Shown: positions 1 through 14,919 of the stretch, one piece after another
Numbering within the stretch: position 1 is the first letter of the stretch
Layout: every line of letters starts with the position of its first letter
DNA from: Diphasiastrum complanatum
Lineage: Eukaryota > Streptophyta > Lycopodiopsida > Lycopodiales > Lycopodiaceae
Assembly (NCBI GenBank): GCA_029204225.1
Contig: CM055110.1
Location: forward strand, 47,900,921-47,964,920
Direction of reading: 5' to 3'
DNA length: 64,000 nt
The notes under the pieces: generated by a model
Told to the model about the DNA's origin: nothing
Database searches by the model: none
What the model saw: only the letters and a program-made list of their open reading frames with translations
Program-made: the position numbers and the translations under genes

Positions 1-937
1 CCAGTTCGACCACCTGTGATGTGTATTTGAAGGGCAAGATGTCACGCACTCCATTCATCAAAGACTCCTACAGAACGACTAAGATTTTGGAGTTAGTGCA
101 TTCTGACACCTGCGGACCATTCAATGTGATCTCAGTAGGAGGTTCAAAGTATTATATAACCTTCATTGATGACTATAGTAAATTTTCCAGAGTGTATTTT
201 ATTCAAAATAAATCTGAAGCACTTGATAAATTCACAGAATATGTGAATTGGGCAGAAAGATGTATAGGCAACAAGGTTAAGCAGATCAGGATAGATTGAG
301 GTGGCAAGTATATCTCGAATCGCTTCACTGACTTCTGCAATGATCGTGGCATCATTCACAGAAGAACTGCAGCCTAAACGATGCAGCACAATGGTGCTGC
401 AAAAAGGAAGAACAGAACCCTGATGGAAGCAGCCAGATGCATGATGGCCTACTCGAAAGCTCCGAGGGCACTGTGGGCTAAAGCAATAGCTACAGCTGCA
501 TACATCCAGAACTGAACAGACAAGTCTGGTGTTTCTCACATGACACCACATGAGCTATGGTGGAGTAGAAAGCCCAACCTGTCTCACATCAAAATCTTTG
601 GCTGTGCAGCTTATGCACATATCTCTGACAAGCTTCGAAAGAATCTTGATGAGAAAGCTGAGCAGAGATTTCTGGTAGGTTATGACAGTAATTCATCATA
701 CTATAGAATCTACATGCCAGATACGAACACTGGGAAAACAGTGAGAGATGTCAGATTCGATGAGAGCAGGACAATGGCCAATGACGATCTTGTCAGCTAC
801 GAAGTTCTGGAGAGACGGTACTATGATCTGTTGCAAGGGACAGAGGGAGTAGAGGACGAACACAAAAAAGAAGGTTTTCGAGTCGTCTCCCATTCGAACG
901 ACGAATCAGAAGAAGAAAGAAATCTAGGCCCTCCATT
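1..937 (+). pseudogene. Ty1/copia pol fragment: integrase, truncated by the window edge
   Basis: One reading frame encodes the end of the integrase zinc-binding region, the catalytic core (HSDTCGPF, then the region after the second Asp) and the C-terminal part (TPHELWWSRKPNLSHIKIFGC, FLVGYD). The frame is broken by three in-frame stops, at 297-299, 375-377 and 513-515, with no net frameshift. The segment is closely colinear with 15445-16350, so the two are copies of one family. Where this copy has TGA at 297 the other has CGA, which fits CpG decay. The core motif HNGVAERKN has become HNGAAKRKN, so the catalytic Glu is lost. Homology to the sister copy stops at about 920-937, where a gypsy LTR begins. 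This is a dead element. Confidence 0.9.
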
Positions 938-1170
938 CTCTAGTAGGGTAAGCCTTAGAGGATGAGATTTAGTTTAGGGTTTTATCTTTTAGGTTAAGCC
1001 GTCATTTGTTAGAAACTAAGGAGAGAAAAGAGAGAAGAGTGGATCTTACCCTCAGGATACTCACCATGCTCATTATCGTCTTCCCATCCTCTTGCTCAAG
1101 CTAGTTGGAGAAGCCATAGCGTAGACTCTAGATGGAGCCCTAGCCAACGGAGGATGCGAAACGTACAACA
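937..1170 (+). mobile_element. Ty3/gypsy 5' LTR, 3' portion
   Basis: This stretch matches, in inverted orientation, the LTR at 47946-48210. Shared blocks include TCTCTAGTAGG, the GGTTAAGCCGTCATTTGT block, the GGAGAGAAAAGAGAGAAGAGTGGA block and the final GATGCGAAA..TACAACA. It ends in CA one base before a PBS-like sequence. The first ten or so bases of the LTR are missing, because the copia integrase fragment is joined directly to it. Confidence 0.7.
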
Positions 1171-1171
1171 T

Positions 1172-1184
1172 TGGCGTCGTTGCC
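1172..1184 (+). other. Primer-binding site, tRNA-Asp type
   Basis: TGGCGTCGTTGCC follows the LTR end (TACAACA) after one base. It is a variant of the TGGCGCCGTTGCCGGGG seen at 50177 and of the minus-strand copy at 47944-47930. This type of site is complementary to the 3' end of tRNA-Asp and is typical of the Athila/Tat side of plant Ty3/gypsy. That family assignment is established knowledge; the role here is inferred from position. Confidence 0.6.
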
Positions 1185-1970
1185 ACTCTTTTCTTTTGCT
1201 TTTTCTATGTTTCTAGCTAAACATTCTTTGTTTTTCAAGCTATTTCTTGCTTTTTCTATGTTTCTAGCTAAACATTCTTTGTTTTTCAAGCTATTTCTTG
1301 CTTGTTGTTTGCTTTTCGCATCTTGCTTGTTTTTAGGATCCTTTTTTTTTTTATGTTTTTCGTATCCTTTTTTTAATCATCTTTGCTAGGTTTTTAGGGT
1401 TAGGGTATTCGCTTTTTTTTTCTTTTACCATCTTCTTTTAGCAGACTGTTTTGCATCTTTGCTAGGTGTTGGAGCTCCATGGCCCTTTTCTAGTTCTGCC
1501 ATCAGAGATTGAGCAAGGTTGATTTGCACCCAGCCAGCTTCTTTTAGCAAACTTTTTTGTTGCATCTTTGCTAGGTGTTGGAGCTCCCCACGTTCCATGA
1601 GGCGTTAGTTCGTTCCACACGCTAGCTAATTTCCGAGTAAGCATCTCTTGGTTGTCAGTTCGTTTTTGACCCTGCAAGACTGCCCTGGTAGCGGCTATCA
1701 GTCTTGTGTCTTTCCAGCGGTTTTTTCCTTGCTCATCGATCCTGGCCTGGTTCTTTCCTGTGTCATTTCTGCCTTGCTTGGTAGCGGCCATCAGTTCTGC
1801 TGCAATAGCTTATTCAACTCCACTTAAAGCTTGTGTTTTTCTATTTGTCCTCTCATCTCTTTTGAGGAGGTGCTTTATCCTTACTTTTGCTAACAGTTGT
1901 AGAGAAACTAGAAAATATTGGGGATGATGTGCGTTTTGAAATTGGTCTTGCAAAAGGTGGTTTAGTGATT
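1185..1970 (+). mobile_element. Gypsy leader region with internal duplications
   Basis: This T-rich untranslated leader follows the PBS and resembles the leader of the minus-strand element near 47.8 kb (the blocks TTTTTCAAGCTATTTCTTGC and TTGTTG are shared). It holds a 51-bp tandem duplication (1198-1248 and 1249-1299) and a direct repeat of about 48 bp (1432-1478 and 1538-1587, sharing TTGCTAGGTGTTGGAGCTCC). No gag follows; the element is cut off before coding sequence starts. Confidence 0.5.
1198..1299 (+). repeat. 51-bp tandem duplication, two copies
   Basis: The unit begins GCTTTTTCTATGTTTCTAGC and ends CAAGCTATTTCTT. The two copies are near-identical. It lies inside the gypsy leader and is probably a replication slip or template-switch product. 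Confidence 0.85.
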
Positions 1971-2242
1971 GAAGCTTTAATGCCCTAGAAAAAAGAAGTG
2001 TTGTTGGTGATCCAGTCCATGTGTTTGGCAAGTCATGTTCCTCAACCAATAGCCCAAATTTATCTTCTTCAACCCATTCTGAGACTCCAAAGACATGTGC
2101 AAGCATCTGCTCAATTGAAAACTAAGAGCAGTGTGCATGAGGTTGATGTCTTTTGCTTGCCCTCCAAAAATTATTTTCACTCACAATTTTTCATTGATGC
2201 CGCCATTCGGTGGCTTCCTAGTGTGCTTCGTCATAGGTTTTG
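1872..2242 (+). other. Possible captured coding fragment, not recognised
   Basis: After a TTTGCTAACAG acceptor-like site near 1895, the + strand reads VVEKLENIGDDVRFEIG, then LAKGGLVIEALMP, then a stop. Either a stop or a shift near 1987 separates this from two competing continuations, one ending in FIDAAIRWLPSVLRHRF before a stop at 2240-2242. The composition looks protein-like, unlike the T-rich leader before it. I do not recognise the protein and cannot exclude chance. Confidence 0.25.
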
Positions 2243-2259
2243 AAACTAAAAAATACACT

Positions 2260-3268
<1,009 letters not shown>

Positions 3269-3537
3269 ATCATACAAAACTTTTGAGGACATTTATTATA
3301 AAAAAATTGTACTGGATGTTTCACCTCAAGTTGGTAGGGACACCAAAGTTCTTTATAAAAACATAAAAACATCCCAAAGTTGATTCAGTTTTTTTTTTTG
3401 CTTGAAAAAATGAATGACTTCTAACATCTTGAATGAAACAAGGACTACGGCTTTTATATTAGATAGAAAACACAAGTATATACCAAGTACAAATACATTC
3501 AAGAGAGAGGAAAAAATACAAACACACGCGCGTGCAT

Positions 3538-3539
<2 letters not shown>

Positions 3540-3575
<36 letters not shown>

Positions 3576-3599
3576 TCACTCACTCACTCACTCACTCTC

Positions 3600-3659
<60 letters not shown>
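3540..3659. repeat. Compound microsatellite (CA)n-(CTCA)n-(CT)n
   Basis: About 31 bp of CA is followed by six CTCA units and then about 60 bp of CT. The tetranucleotide CTCA bridges the two dinucleotide types, consistent with stepwise slippage at a CA/CT boundary. Confidence 0.98.
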
Positions 3660-6231
<2,572 letters not shown>

Positions 6232-6239
6232 AGTCAAAG

Positions 6240-7600
6240 TACCATTAATAAAATGAGTGAAAAGTGGCTTGACATTTACGAAAAACAATTTCTAAATCAA
6301 AGAAGTTGAAGATAAATGTTGGGAGATTCCTTACACATATTAGATGTTAATAAGAAGTGTTATCTCCAAATGCCAATTTGAAATCAAGACAATTCAAGAT
6401 GAATATTGGGAGAATTCCAACACATATTCAAATGCTACCAACAATTGTTATATCTAATTATTGCTTGAGAGCATTTTATGCCAAAGAAAAGAATGAGACA
6501 TGAAAAGCATGCTCAATTTTATAAATTGTTTCATATAATAGAGTTAGAAACCACTCAATTATGCATTTTATATTATTGAGCCAACATAAGCTTCCTTAGA
6601 TTTCAATTTTGTTATGTTGAGTCTCAAAGCATATAAAGGAATTGCTCGGAAGATTCTTCACTTTATTGAAGATGATTAAATTTTGCAAAGGTTCTCCGTT
6701 TTCAAGAAGTTATCAGTTGAGGTCGTGTTCGCTAGAGTCCATGATTACAAAGTTGCCTGTAAATTTTTTTATGAATTTTGAAAATGACCTCATCTTTTCT
6801 TTTCTTTTCTTTTTTTCTAGCTCTTACGAAATTTGATAGTGACACCACCTATATTTTTGGCACATTATGAAACTTAAGTTCCTAAAGAAATATTCACAAG
6901 AATTTTGTGTAAATTTGAGAAGAGAGATTATGACCCATAAAAAGGCATAAGTGAGACTCATACTAGATTTCTAGTCATAAAAAGGAATTTCCCACACCAT
7001 CTTTTACAGTTGGGAAAGATTTTTTTAGTGACCTTTACACCCGATTTCATGGTTGATCAAATATGGCTTGACTGCCTCACCATAATGTTACGGTGGTTTA
7101 ATCAGGTGCAAAAGTCACTAAAAAGACCATTCCCCAATCCGTCAAATGACTTTGCTTAGGTAACTCTAACCGGGTTAACTTTATCTTAAGTATAAAAGAC
7201 CATGTAAAGTCAAGGTATTTGCCAAAAATAAAAGAGAAACAATGTACCTTACACTTTCAAGTTTACATATTAACCAAAGTAAAAGAGCCACAAAACAATA
7301 ATAAAACAACCTAATTATAAAGAGCTCAATTTCCTTGTATTTCTTGTCTTATAAGCTCAATTTATGAATGCAAACTTAAAAGCCAGTTTTCCATTCAAGA
7401 GAGAGGAAGGAGGGCATCCCCCTCCCTCTTCCACCTCTTCTATGCCCCAACTCCTCCATGCCCTATGATGCTTTCTCCCATCGCCAAGAAGACCCTAAGA
7501 GTCCTAAAGGACCTATAAATCTCCCTAGAAGAGGCAAGATGTCTCTTTCATTGCCATTCTTCTCTTTCCAAATCTACGATATTCACATCCGCGCGCACGT

Positions 7601-7633
<33 letters not shown>

Positions 7634-9040
7634 TGTTGAAGCGAATTGTGATTCATGATCTCAAATAATGATAAGAAAAATCATTTTCTTAAATTCTTTT
7701 ACATGCACATGTACATATGAGTATTACACAAAGATGCAACAAATTGTAGTTCAGTAAGGTCTAATATAGCGAATTGTAATTTAGTAATTGTGGTTCAATA
7801 TAGGTCGCTATGATTCGGTGAGGTTGAGTGCATATGGTTCAGTTGATATTAGGTTTTGATGTCAATTGGACCATGACTTTTGCAATGCTAGTTGGGCTAC
7901 AACTTTTGCACTCAAGTCTATGCAAATTATTTTATGTAAATCAAGTGTCACTTAAATGCTTTGGAAGTGGACTAGAGACTACTAAAACCCATATAATCTC
8001 TTTTTACAATATTTATAATCTTTTTTTACAATATATGGAATGAGTACTTACATTTGTGTTTCGTCATCAAAACTAAAGCTCTTTGCATGAGGATATGGCA
8101 CACCATTCATCTCTAGTCAAGAATAGCCTCTTCGTCAACAATTTTAATGTATATGCTCCTTGCAATGCTCATGAAAATTTTAAAATTGATATTTTATCCT
8201 TGATATATAAGATGACAATATTAGGGTTTGAAGCATATACTTTTGATGTATATTGAGCCTTATGTTAGTTTGTGCAACTTGAGCTCTCTATTTTAATGAA
8301 TAAGCCTTGTAGAAAGTTCTCTTATACTTCACCTTTTTTTTTGACCCATGGATCCATTGTAGCGTGAATGTTGATTTTTGTTTTGTTGGACTAGATGGAT
8401 CTTGCAACTCTAATCCCACTCATTAGGTTAGATTTTTCATATGGTGACAACTTTTAACTTCTCAAATCTAATGAATCATTGCCCACCCTTCTTAAGTGTC
8501 AATCTCTTTATAATCTTGTCATAAAATGGGTCTTCAATAACACCTTTCCTTCTTGTTATTGATAGAGTTTGTTGATAGGGCTGACATGTCTTTTCTACAC
8601 TTCTCTCCATGTGATTTAAGTATGTCATGGCATAACTATTACTCACTAGGAAAGAAGAAACCCTAAGAGGTCTCTCACAAGAACTAAAGACATTAATAAT
8701 AGGAATATCTTAAATTGCATTCATAAGGAAAGAAAATACAATGGTCTTCATGGTCTCTATCATGATTTATAGCTTTTTTTTCAAGAGAATTTTTGGGGTC
8801 ATAGATAAGCCTCTTGGTTAGATGATGATTATTCATTCTAAGTAGCCTTTTTTTGTGACTTCCCTTCTTCCATCTCAATATTTTGTTTGTAAGACTCAAC
8901 AAGTTGCTCTTTTCGCAAGTTTAGTTGTTACTAGACAAGAAATCAAAGAACGCTATGATATGTTAATTGTGTCACGTTTTAGAGACTTCTATTCATCAAG
9001 CCCCCTCTCTCCTAATCACCTCACTAACTATTTAATGCAT
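6240..9040. other. Non-coding stretch, one short CA microsatellite
   Basis: AT-rich, with no gene supported on either strand. A (CA)n tract lies at 7602-7631. Short open frames are below what chance gives in such DNA. Confidence 0.55.
7602..7631. repeat. (AC)n microsatellite, 30 bp
   Basis: Pure AC dinucleotides, preceded by a GCGCGCACGTGC stretch similar to the ones flanking the other CA tracts in this window. Confidence 0.95.
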
Positions 9041-9049
9041 TGAAATTTT

Positions 9050-11690
9050 TGGATCTTTGGGTTAACTTTGAATTCCCTATGCGACCTTGTTTATCACTTG
9101 GATAACCTTAAAAGGACCGCAATACCTAGGTGCCAACTTTGCACACTTAATAGTTTTCAAGCCCCTAGAGTGACTAGGGACTCTCAAAAACACTCAGTCG
9201 TTGACCATGAATACTTTGTGCTTCCGAGATAGATCAGCATAGTGCCTTGCCCTGTCCTGGGCACTTCTTATGCTATCTTTAGCCAGCTATAACATTTCTT
9301 GCATATCCGCAAGGAAATCAGCTACGGCTTGCACCCGTAGGTTTTTCATGCCAAAACTAATTGGTGATCGAGGTTGAAAACCATACATAAGCATGAAAGG
9401 GCTGAATCCGGTCGTTGAATGTTTTGCACTATTATATGCAAATTCCACCAGTTGAAGGTACTGTTTTCAATCAAACTGTCGATGGCCCACATACGCTCGA
9501 AGCATATCCTCCATCGTCTAATTGGTCCTTTTCGTTTGACCGTCTGATTCCGGATGATCTGTAGAACTCAAACTTAAAGTTGTTTCCAACTTTTCAAATA
9601 TTGCTTGCCAAAAATTCCCAGTGAATTTTGGGTCACGCTCACTGACAATATCGCAAGGCAGCCCGTATAGTTGAAAAAGCTTCTCAACAACCAGTTGAGC
9701 TAGTTTTGAAGCTTTAATAGTAGTTTTCGTTGGATAAATTGAGCAAACTTTGTAAGTCTATCAACAATGATCCAAACCAAATCGTGGCCCTTCCCTGTAC
9801 ATGGAAGCCTGACCACAAAATCCATAGATATACTTTCCCACTTTCCGATAGGAATATCTAAAGGATGTAATAGGCCACTAGCCTTTAGCCTCTCTGCTTT
9901 GTTTAACTGGCACTTAGTACATTTAAGTACATAGGCCTCTACTTGACTTTTCATCTTAGGCCACCAAAATTGCCTTCGAACTAAGTCAAGTGTTCTTTGT
10001 ATACCCGGATGTCCTGCACATGGACTATCATGACACTCATGCAAGATTTGGGCCCTTACAGTGTCATTCTCCAGTACACACACCTTTCCTTTACGAAATA
10101 AAATCATGTTTCGAATTAGGACATCCGTTTCAGTCTTTCCCTGATTTGAAAAATCTTGCAAACCTGAATCAACCCCCGAAAGTACTTGTTGCCAATACTT
10201 TCCAAAAAAAGGATCGGACTCATATAGTCCTTGAAGAGACTGAAACAACTCCGGTTTTATAACAGTAAAGCACAACTGATTAATAACCGGTAACCGACTC
10301 AAAGCATCCGCTAGAGTATTTTGACTTCCTTTATAATAACGTATAGAAAAGATAAAGATTTGCATCAGCTCAGCCCATCTAGCTTGCCTCCCCTTTGAAT
10401 TTGTAGCATCACAGAAATATCGAAGAGTCTGATGATCCGTCAAAACTTCAAATCTGGCTCCATACAAATAATGTCGCCAAATTTTCAAGTAATGAACAAT
10501 TGCAAACAGTTCCTTCTCATAGGTACAATACCTAGACTGAGCAGGATTGAGTTTCTTGCTTTCATAAGCCACAGGATGTCCATCCTGCATCAAAACAGCT
10601 CCAATAGCATAATCACTAGCATCGGTCCTAACCACAAAAGTCTTATTAGGATCACCAATGATTAGTATTGGTGCTGAAGTGACACTTTTCTTAAGCAACT
10701 CAAAACAATTATTCATATCTTCCGTCCACACCTTTAGTGGACTCTTAGCCCTCCGGCTTAGCTTCTTATAGCCTTTCAAGGCCTGGGTAAGGGGAAATGC
10801 CAATCGAGCAAATTGGGGAATATGCCGACGGAAAAATCCCACAAACCCCAAGAAGGACTTGATTTATCGAACTGTGGTGAGAATAGGCCAGTCAATAACC
10901 CTTTGGATACGATCAGCCTCAATCTCCACCCCCCGTTCGGAAATCTTATGCCCCAAGTAGGACAATTCCTTAGCAAAAAAGTTACACTTAGACTCCTTGG
11001 CAAAGAGCTTTTCCCTTCTTAGAATGTCCAAGACAATCCTAAGATGCTCTTTATGTTCCGCCAAAGTCTTACTGAACACTAGGATATCATCTAAGAATAC
11101 CACTACGAATCTTCCCAAATATGGCCTGAACAAATCATGCCGGTGCATTGGTCAAACCAAAAGGCAACACCAAAAATTCGTAGTGACCAAAGCGAGTTCG
11201 AAACCTGGTTTTTGGTATATCTTCTACCTTAATGCATATCTGATGGTAGCCCGATCTTAAATCTATCTTGGTAAAGTACCCAGCACCACCAAGGTAGTAT
11301 ATTAGATCATCCATCAGTGGCAGTGGATATCTATTCTTAACGGTTACCTTGTTCAATTTATTATAGTCGACACAAAACCTTATAGTCCCATCCTTCTTGG
11401 CCACCAGAACCACTGGTGATGCCCAAGGAGACTTACTAGGTTGTACCCACCCCTTTTTCAGGTAATCATGTAATTGCCTATTTACCTCAGCCTCTTCCGA
11501 TGCACTCATCCTATAAGGACGTTGTGCGATTGGAATTGCTCCGGGTATTAGGTCAATTTTATGATCAACTGTCCTTTCTGGTGGTAAACCTACAGGAAGG
11601 TCTAAAACAACGTCATTGAATTCCTGCCTAAGTTCATTATAGGCTTCAAATTCTGTAGTGTTCTCACTGGGTATATTCATGGCATTTATG
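9050..11690 (-). pseudogene. Ty3/gypsy chromovirus-type pol fragment: RT, RNase H, integrase
   Basis: Read on the minus strand, 11680-11135 gives the N-terminal half of RT ([46 protein letters not shown]). 11148-10864 gives the catalytic FLDDILVFSK in another frame. 10851-9700 gives RNase H (VRTDASDYAIGAV, YEKELFAIV, LTDHQTL) and the integrase zinc finger (HECHDSPCAGHPG, CTKCQ) with the first core Asp (MDFVVRLP). The rest of the core (SDGQTKRTN) and the C-terminal region can be followed in broken frames to about 9050. Gag, protease and LTRs are absent. The RT frameshift comes with a short loss before FLDD. Family assignment rests on motif order; exact lineage is uncertain. Confidence 0.92.
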
Positions 11691-11753
11691 CTTCATCATT
11701 GCAGCAAATGATATCATTATGAAAACATATATAAACTTTAAAATCAGAATTCT

Positions 11754-12104
11754 TCATTGCAAACAAGAAAAGATTTGCCTTCTTAGAGTCAACACTCTAG
11801 AAGTAGACTTGGGTTCATAAAGCTTCTTCAATGAATTCCAAGCTTCCAAAGATGATGTGCACTTACCAACTTCCTTGAGAAGTTCATTGGTAACATTCAT
11901 CTTTATCAGGTGTAGAGCCTTCTTGGCCCTCATGTCATACCTCAATTGATCTTGTTGTGTTGCTGGTCTCTCCTCCAAGCCTACAACAATATCCAAAACA
12001 TCATTCATCTCAAGAAGTGACTCCATCCTCACTTTCCACAATGAATAGTTACTTGAGGTAAGCCTATCATTGGCTTCCAACATGACTCCAATTGAGGTTA
12101 CCAT
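11754..12104 (-). pseudogene. Ty1/copia gag N-terminal fragment
   Basis: 117 codons from ATG at 12104 on the minus strand encode a UBN2/Retrotran_gag_2-type capsid start: LTSSNYSLWKVRMESLL, then a helical region ending in TSSLEAWNSLKKLYEP. The gag stops at about 11755, where the sequence changes just before the gypsy RT fragment. It lies about 580 bp downstream of the PBS of the LTR at 12700-13348, so both belong to one truncated minus-strand copia element. The same gag type appears on the other strand at 37994-38400. Confidence 0.85.
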
Positions 12105-12687
12105 GTAGCAATGACCTGATCTTCTCTTTCAACCTGCTTCAATGCACAAAGCACTCCTTTGAACAACAACAAATGCTTTCAAAAGAAATCACCAAGATTT
12201 GAAACTATCTCACAAATTCTCTTCTAGCACTTATCCAAGCAAATCAACACATAGAATCATGGAATCTTGATCAACCTATGATCTATTCTCAATCCAATGA
12301 CTTTTGCCACTTTCTAAGATTGAAACACACTCAAATGAAGTCCAGCAACCTCACTATCTAGAGATCCAATCAAAATTAGGGTTTTGACAAAATCACAAAA
12401 AATTGACTATTCCAAATCTACATGCAAATGCTGAAAATTTGATATGCAATCTATAAGCCACCACTTAGGCTGAACCAATTATCCAAAAATCGGCCAAATC
12501 CAGTATGTGAATTCAAAAATCGGAATTGAACAAGTATATTGACCTATTTAGTATATTGATCTACAAAAGATCCAATCTACAAAAGCAAAAAATTTTGGTG
12601 TAGAATCCTCTCTAGCATGCTCTAGACTTGATATCTTCACCAAATCATTGATAGATCTGATTTCCTCCTTCATAACCTGAAACACAA

Positions 12688-12699
12688 GCTCTGATACCA
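12688..12699 (-). other. Primer-binding site, tRNA-iMet type
   Basis: On the minus strand this reads TGGTATCAGAGC, the exact complement of the initiator Met tRNA 3' region used by most plant copia elements. It directly abuts the LTR end (CTTTCACA). Confidence 0.92.
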
Positions 12700-13348
12700 T
12701 GTGAAAGATTTCAGATCCTTAAGATCCAATCTACTTGAATGATCTTTGGTTAGAAAGAGAAATACACTACCAATCTCACCAATGTAGAAAAATCAGCATT
12801 TACGCACAATTTGAGATGCAAACACTAATAGAACTTGATCAAACTTGAATGAAATGATTATGTACTGTTGATGTCCATACAAAACCAGCAAGCTACTGTA
12901 TTTCACACATGTGGATCCAAAAATAACAAATATAGATCATTCTACACATAGAATTGCAAGCAATCACCAAGATAGTGCACCAATGGATACTAGAACCCAA
13001 GAGAACCATGTATAAGCATGAAATGAGATAGAGAAGAGAGAAGATGACTCTCTCCACGAGTTACATCCTTTTATAGCAGGTCCAAACCCTATCTGGCCAC
13101 TTGGCTTTCCCACCAAAATGCTAACCCTACTAATTTTGGGTCTAGATTCAAGGTACCCAACTTATTCAAATTGAATCTACTCAAACTCGCATTCTATCTT
13201 TCCCACACTTTCAAAAAGTGTTTATTCAAATGAAATTTAGACTAATGAGCTTTGAAAAGTCAACCTCTACGTCTAAAATAAGTTTGGCCTCAATATGCCA
13301 AATATGGAAATATTGCAAAATGTGATGAAACTAGTTGAATCTTTCACA
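12700..13348 (-). mobile_element. Ty1/copia 5' LTR, 649 bp, complete
   Basis: Bounded by the perfect 11-base inverted termini TGTGAAAGATT and AATCTTTCACA. A TATAAAAG box lies on the minus strand at 13075-13068, and transcription would run left into the PBS and gag. The complete LTR and exact PBS contrast with the truncated body. It separates the minus-strand copia from the + strand copia that starts at 13349. Confidence 0.9.
13068..13075 (-). promoter_or_regulatory. TATA box of the copia LTR
   Basis: TATAAAAG on the minus strand, about 370 bp upstream of the PBS. It would define the start of the R region roughly 30 bases to the left. Position and orientation fit a plant copia LTR promoter. 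Confidence 0.6.
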
Positions 13349-13667
13349 TGCAGTGCCCTGAAGAAATCAGAGAAAATCAATATAGATTATTTTCTGGTTG
13401 TGTCTGATCTTGGATGTCGAATGCTTATGTTATTTATTTCATATGTCTGAGTTTTCTTGTTCCCTTTGAATTCTGCACCTTGGTTGAAATTAAGTCGAAT
13501 GTTGTATTAATTTTATGAATGTAGATCAGTAGTAACTGACTACTCTCTAGAGGATTGTAGGAGTGTTTTCAGCTGGCAGTGCCCAGCGAACGCATCTGAA
13601 CTCCATCCGAATCTTGAAAGAGAGTCGCGACTGTTTCGTGAATTTTCCTTCTCACGATTCTCATCAA
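13349..13667 (+). mobile_element. Probable truncated LTR end of the next copia element
   Basis: Non-coding sequence between the minus-strand LTR and the PBS-like array. By position it should be the 3' part of the 5' LTR of the + strand copia. I see no terminal dinucleotide that fixes its borders. Confidence 0.35.
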
Positions 13668-13803
13668 TGGTATCAAAGCATCTCACAATTCTCATCAGTC
13701 GTATCAGAGCATCTCACAATTCTCATCAGTGGTATCAGAGCATCTCACGATTCTCATCAGTCGTATCAGAGCATCTCACGATTCTCATCAGTGGCATCAA
13801 AGC
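13668..13803 (+). repeat. Array of five PBS-like units with exact 31-bp period
   Basis: TGGTATCAGAGC-like motifs start at 13668, 13699, 13730, 13761 and 13792. Each is preceded by a CTCACAATTCTCATCAG-type spacer. The third is a perfect tRNA-iMet PBS; the others carry one or two changes (TGGTATCAAAGC, TCGTATCAGAGC twice, TGGCATCAAAGC). The array sits where a single PBS would normally be, about 100 bp upstream of the gag start. Confidence 0.93.
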
Positions 13804-13902
13804 CATCCTGCCATATTCTGACATAGCCAAGAAGCTAGCAGATCCAGGAGGCCAAGCATTCAAACAATCAACCATCAATAAGAAAACAGATTTCAAGAAG
13901 CA

Positions 13903-14713
13903 ATGGCTTCAATCAGCAGCATGCAGAGCAAGATCTGCACTATACTTAATTCTTCAGGATCTAACTTTCTAGTCTGGAAAGTTAAGACATCTTTGATACT
14001 CAAGGGCAAAGGACTCTTCCCCTGGGTGGATGGCACAAAAAAAAATGCCTATGACAACAGGCAAGGAGCTACGCGAATTGAGGGAGAAAAATGACAAGGC
14101 AGTAGCCTTGCTATCATCTTCCATCAAAGATAGCCTTACACTTGACCTAGCTACACTCTCCAAAGCTACGAAGATGTGGGATGCACTGCTCACAAGATTT
14201 CAGACGAAATCAAAAAGTCAGATTATGATATTGGAAGATCAGTTGACGAATCTGCAGTGGGATGGAAAAGACCTCACCTCTTTCATGAGAAAGATGAAGG
14301 ATCTGTTTCTATCACTACACAACTCAGGAGCAGAGAATGTACTATCAGCTGAGAAGCAGTTCACATATCTATTGAGAGCCTTACCCAGATCTTTCCAGAT
14401 GACACGAACCCTGCTCGCGAAAGATCCTACCATGAACCTCGAAAAGGCAATTATCGAGATTCAAGAGGAAGTCGAGGCCAGAGAGCATCTTGATCACAAA
14501 GATGGTTCTAACTAGACACTCTACGGCAATAGAGAAAAGTCAAAAAAACTTTTCAAACCTAGGAGGGAGTCGAATCAGAGGTAGGATCGTGACCAGCAAA
14601 CAAAGGGGACAAGCAAAAGCAACTGGAAGACCAATGGGAGGTCAAAATGACAAGATGCAGACAAGAAGACCTGCACGAGATGTAGAAGAGACGGGCATAC
14701 AGTAGATACCTAC
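13903..14713 (+). pseudogene. Ty1/copia gag (capsid and zinc knuckle), frameshifted
   Basis: Gag starts at ATG 13903 (MASISSMQSK) and reads the conserved FLVWKVKTSLIL. It shifts frame at an A9 run near 14037-14044 and continues from 14030 to 14515 as a helical capsid (TKMWDALLTRFQTKS, FTYLLRALPRSF). A TAG at 14513 ends the frame. The nucleocapsid knuckle at 14672-14713 reads CTRCRRDGHTVDTY, so the fourth zinc ligand Cys is Tyr and the knuckle is probably dead. Confidence 0.85.
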
Positions 14714-14919
14714 TGGCTCAATCCCAAGATTGAGTGTATCCATTGCCATACGAAGGGTGGTATGCAGCCATGGATTGCCGCCAGAACCCAAGAAACAAAT
14801 CAACACAGAACAGACAGGAGAACAATAATAGTTCTTCCTATGTCGAGGAGCCCAAGAGCTCGAAGATGGGCTAAGAAAGAACAAACGAAAATTGTTCGAC
14901 CGCCTACATCTTTGAAGAT

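Noticed and set aside
1171-1389. Hydrophobic 72-residue frame resembling a membrane protein
   Set aside because: It is a by-product of T-rich leader DNA and the 51-bp duplication, and starts inside the PBS.
13668-13803. CRISPR-like array
   Set aside because: The spacers are near-identical and the whole 31-bp unit repeats; this is a eukaryotic retroelement leader, not a CRISPR locus.
13563-13972. Overlapping frames with repeated SHDSHQWYQSIS peptides
   Set aside because: They translate the 31-bp PBS-like array and end before the gag start at 13903.
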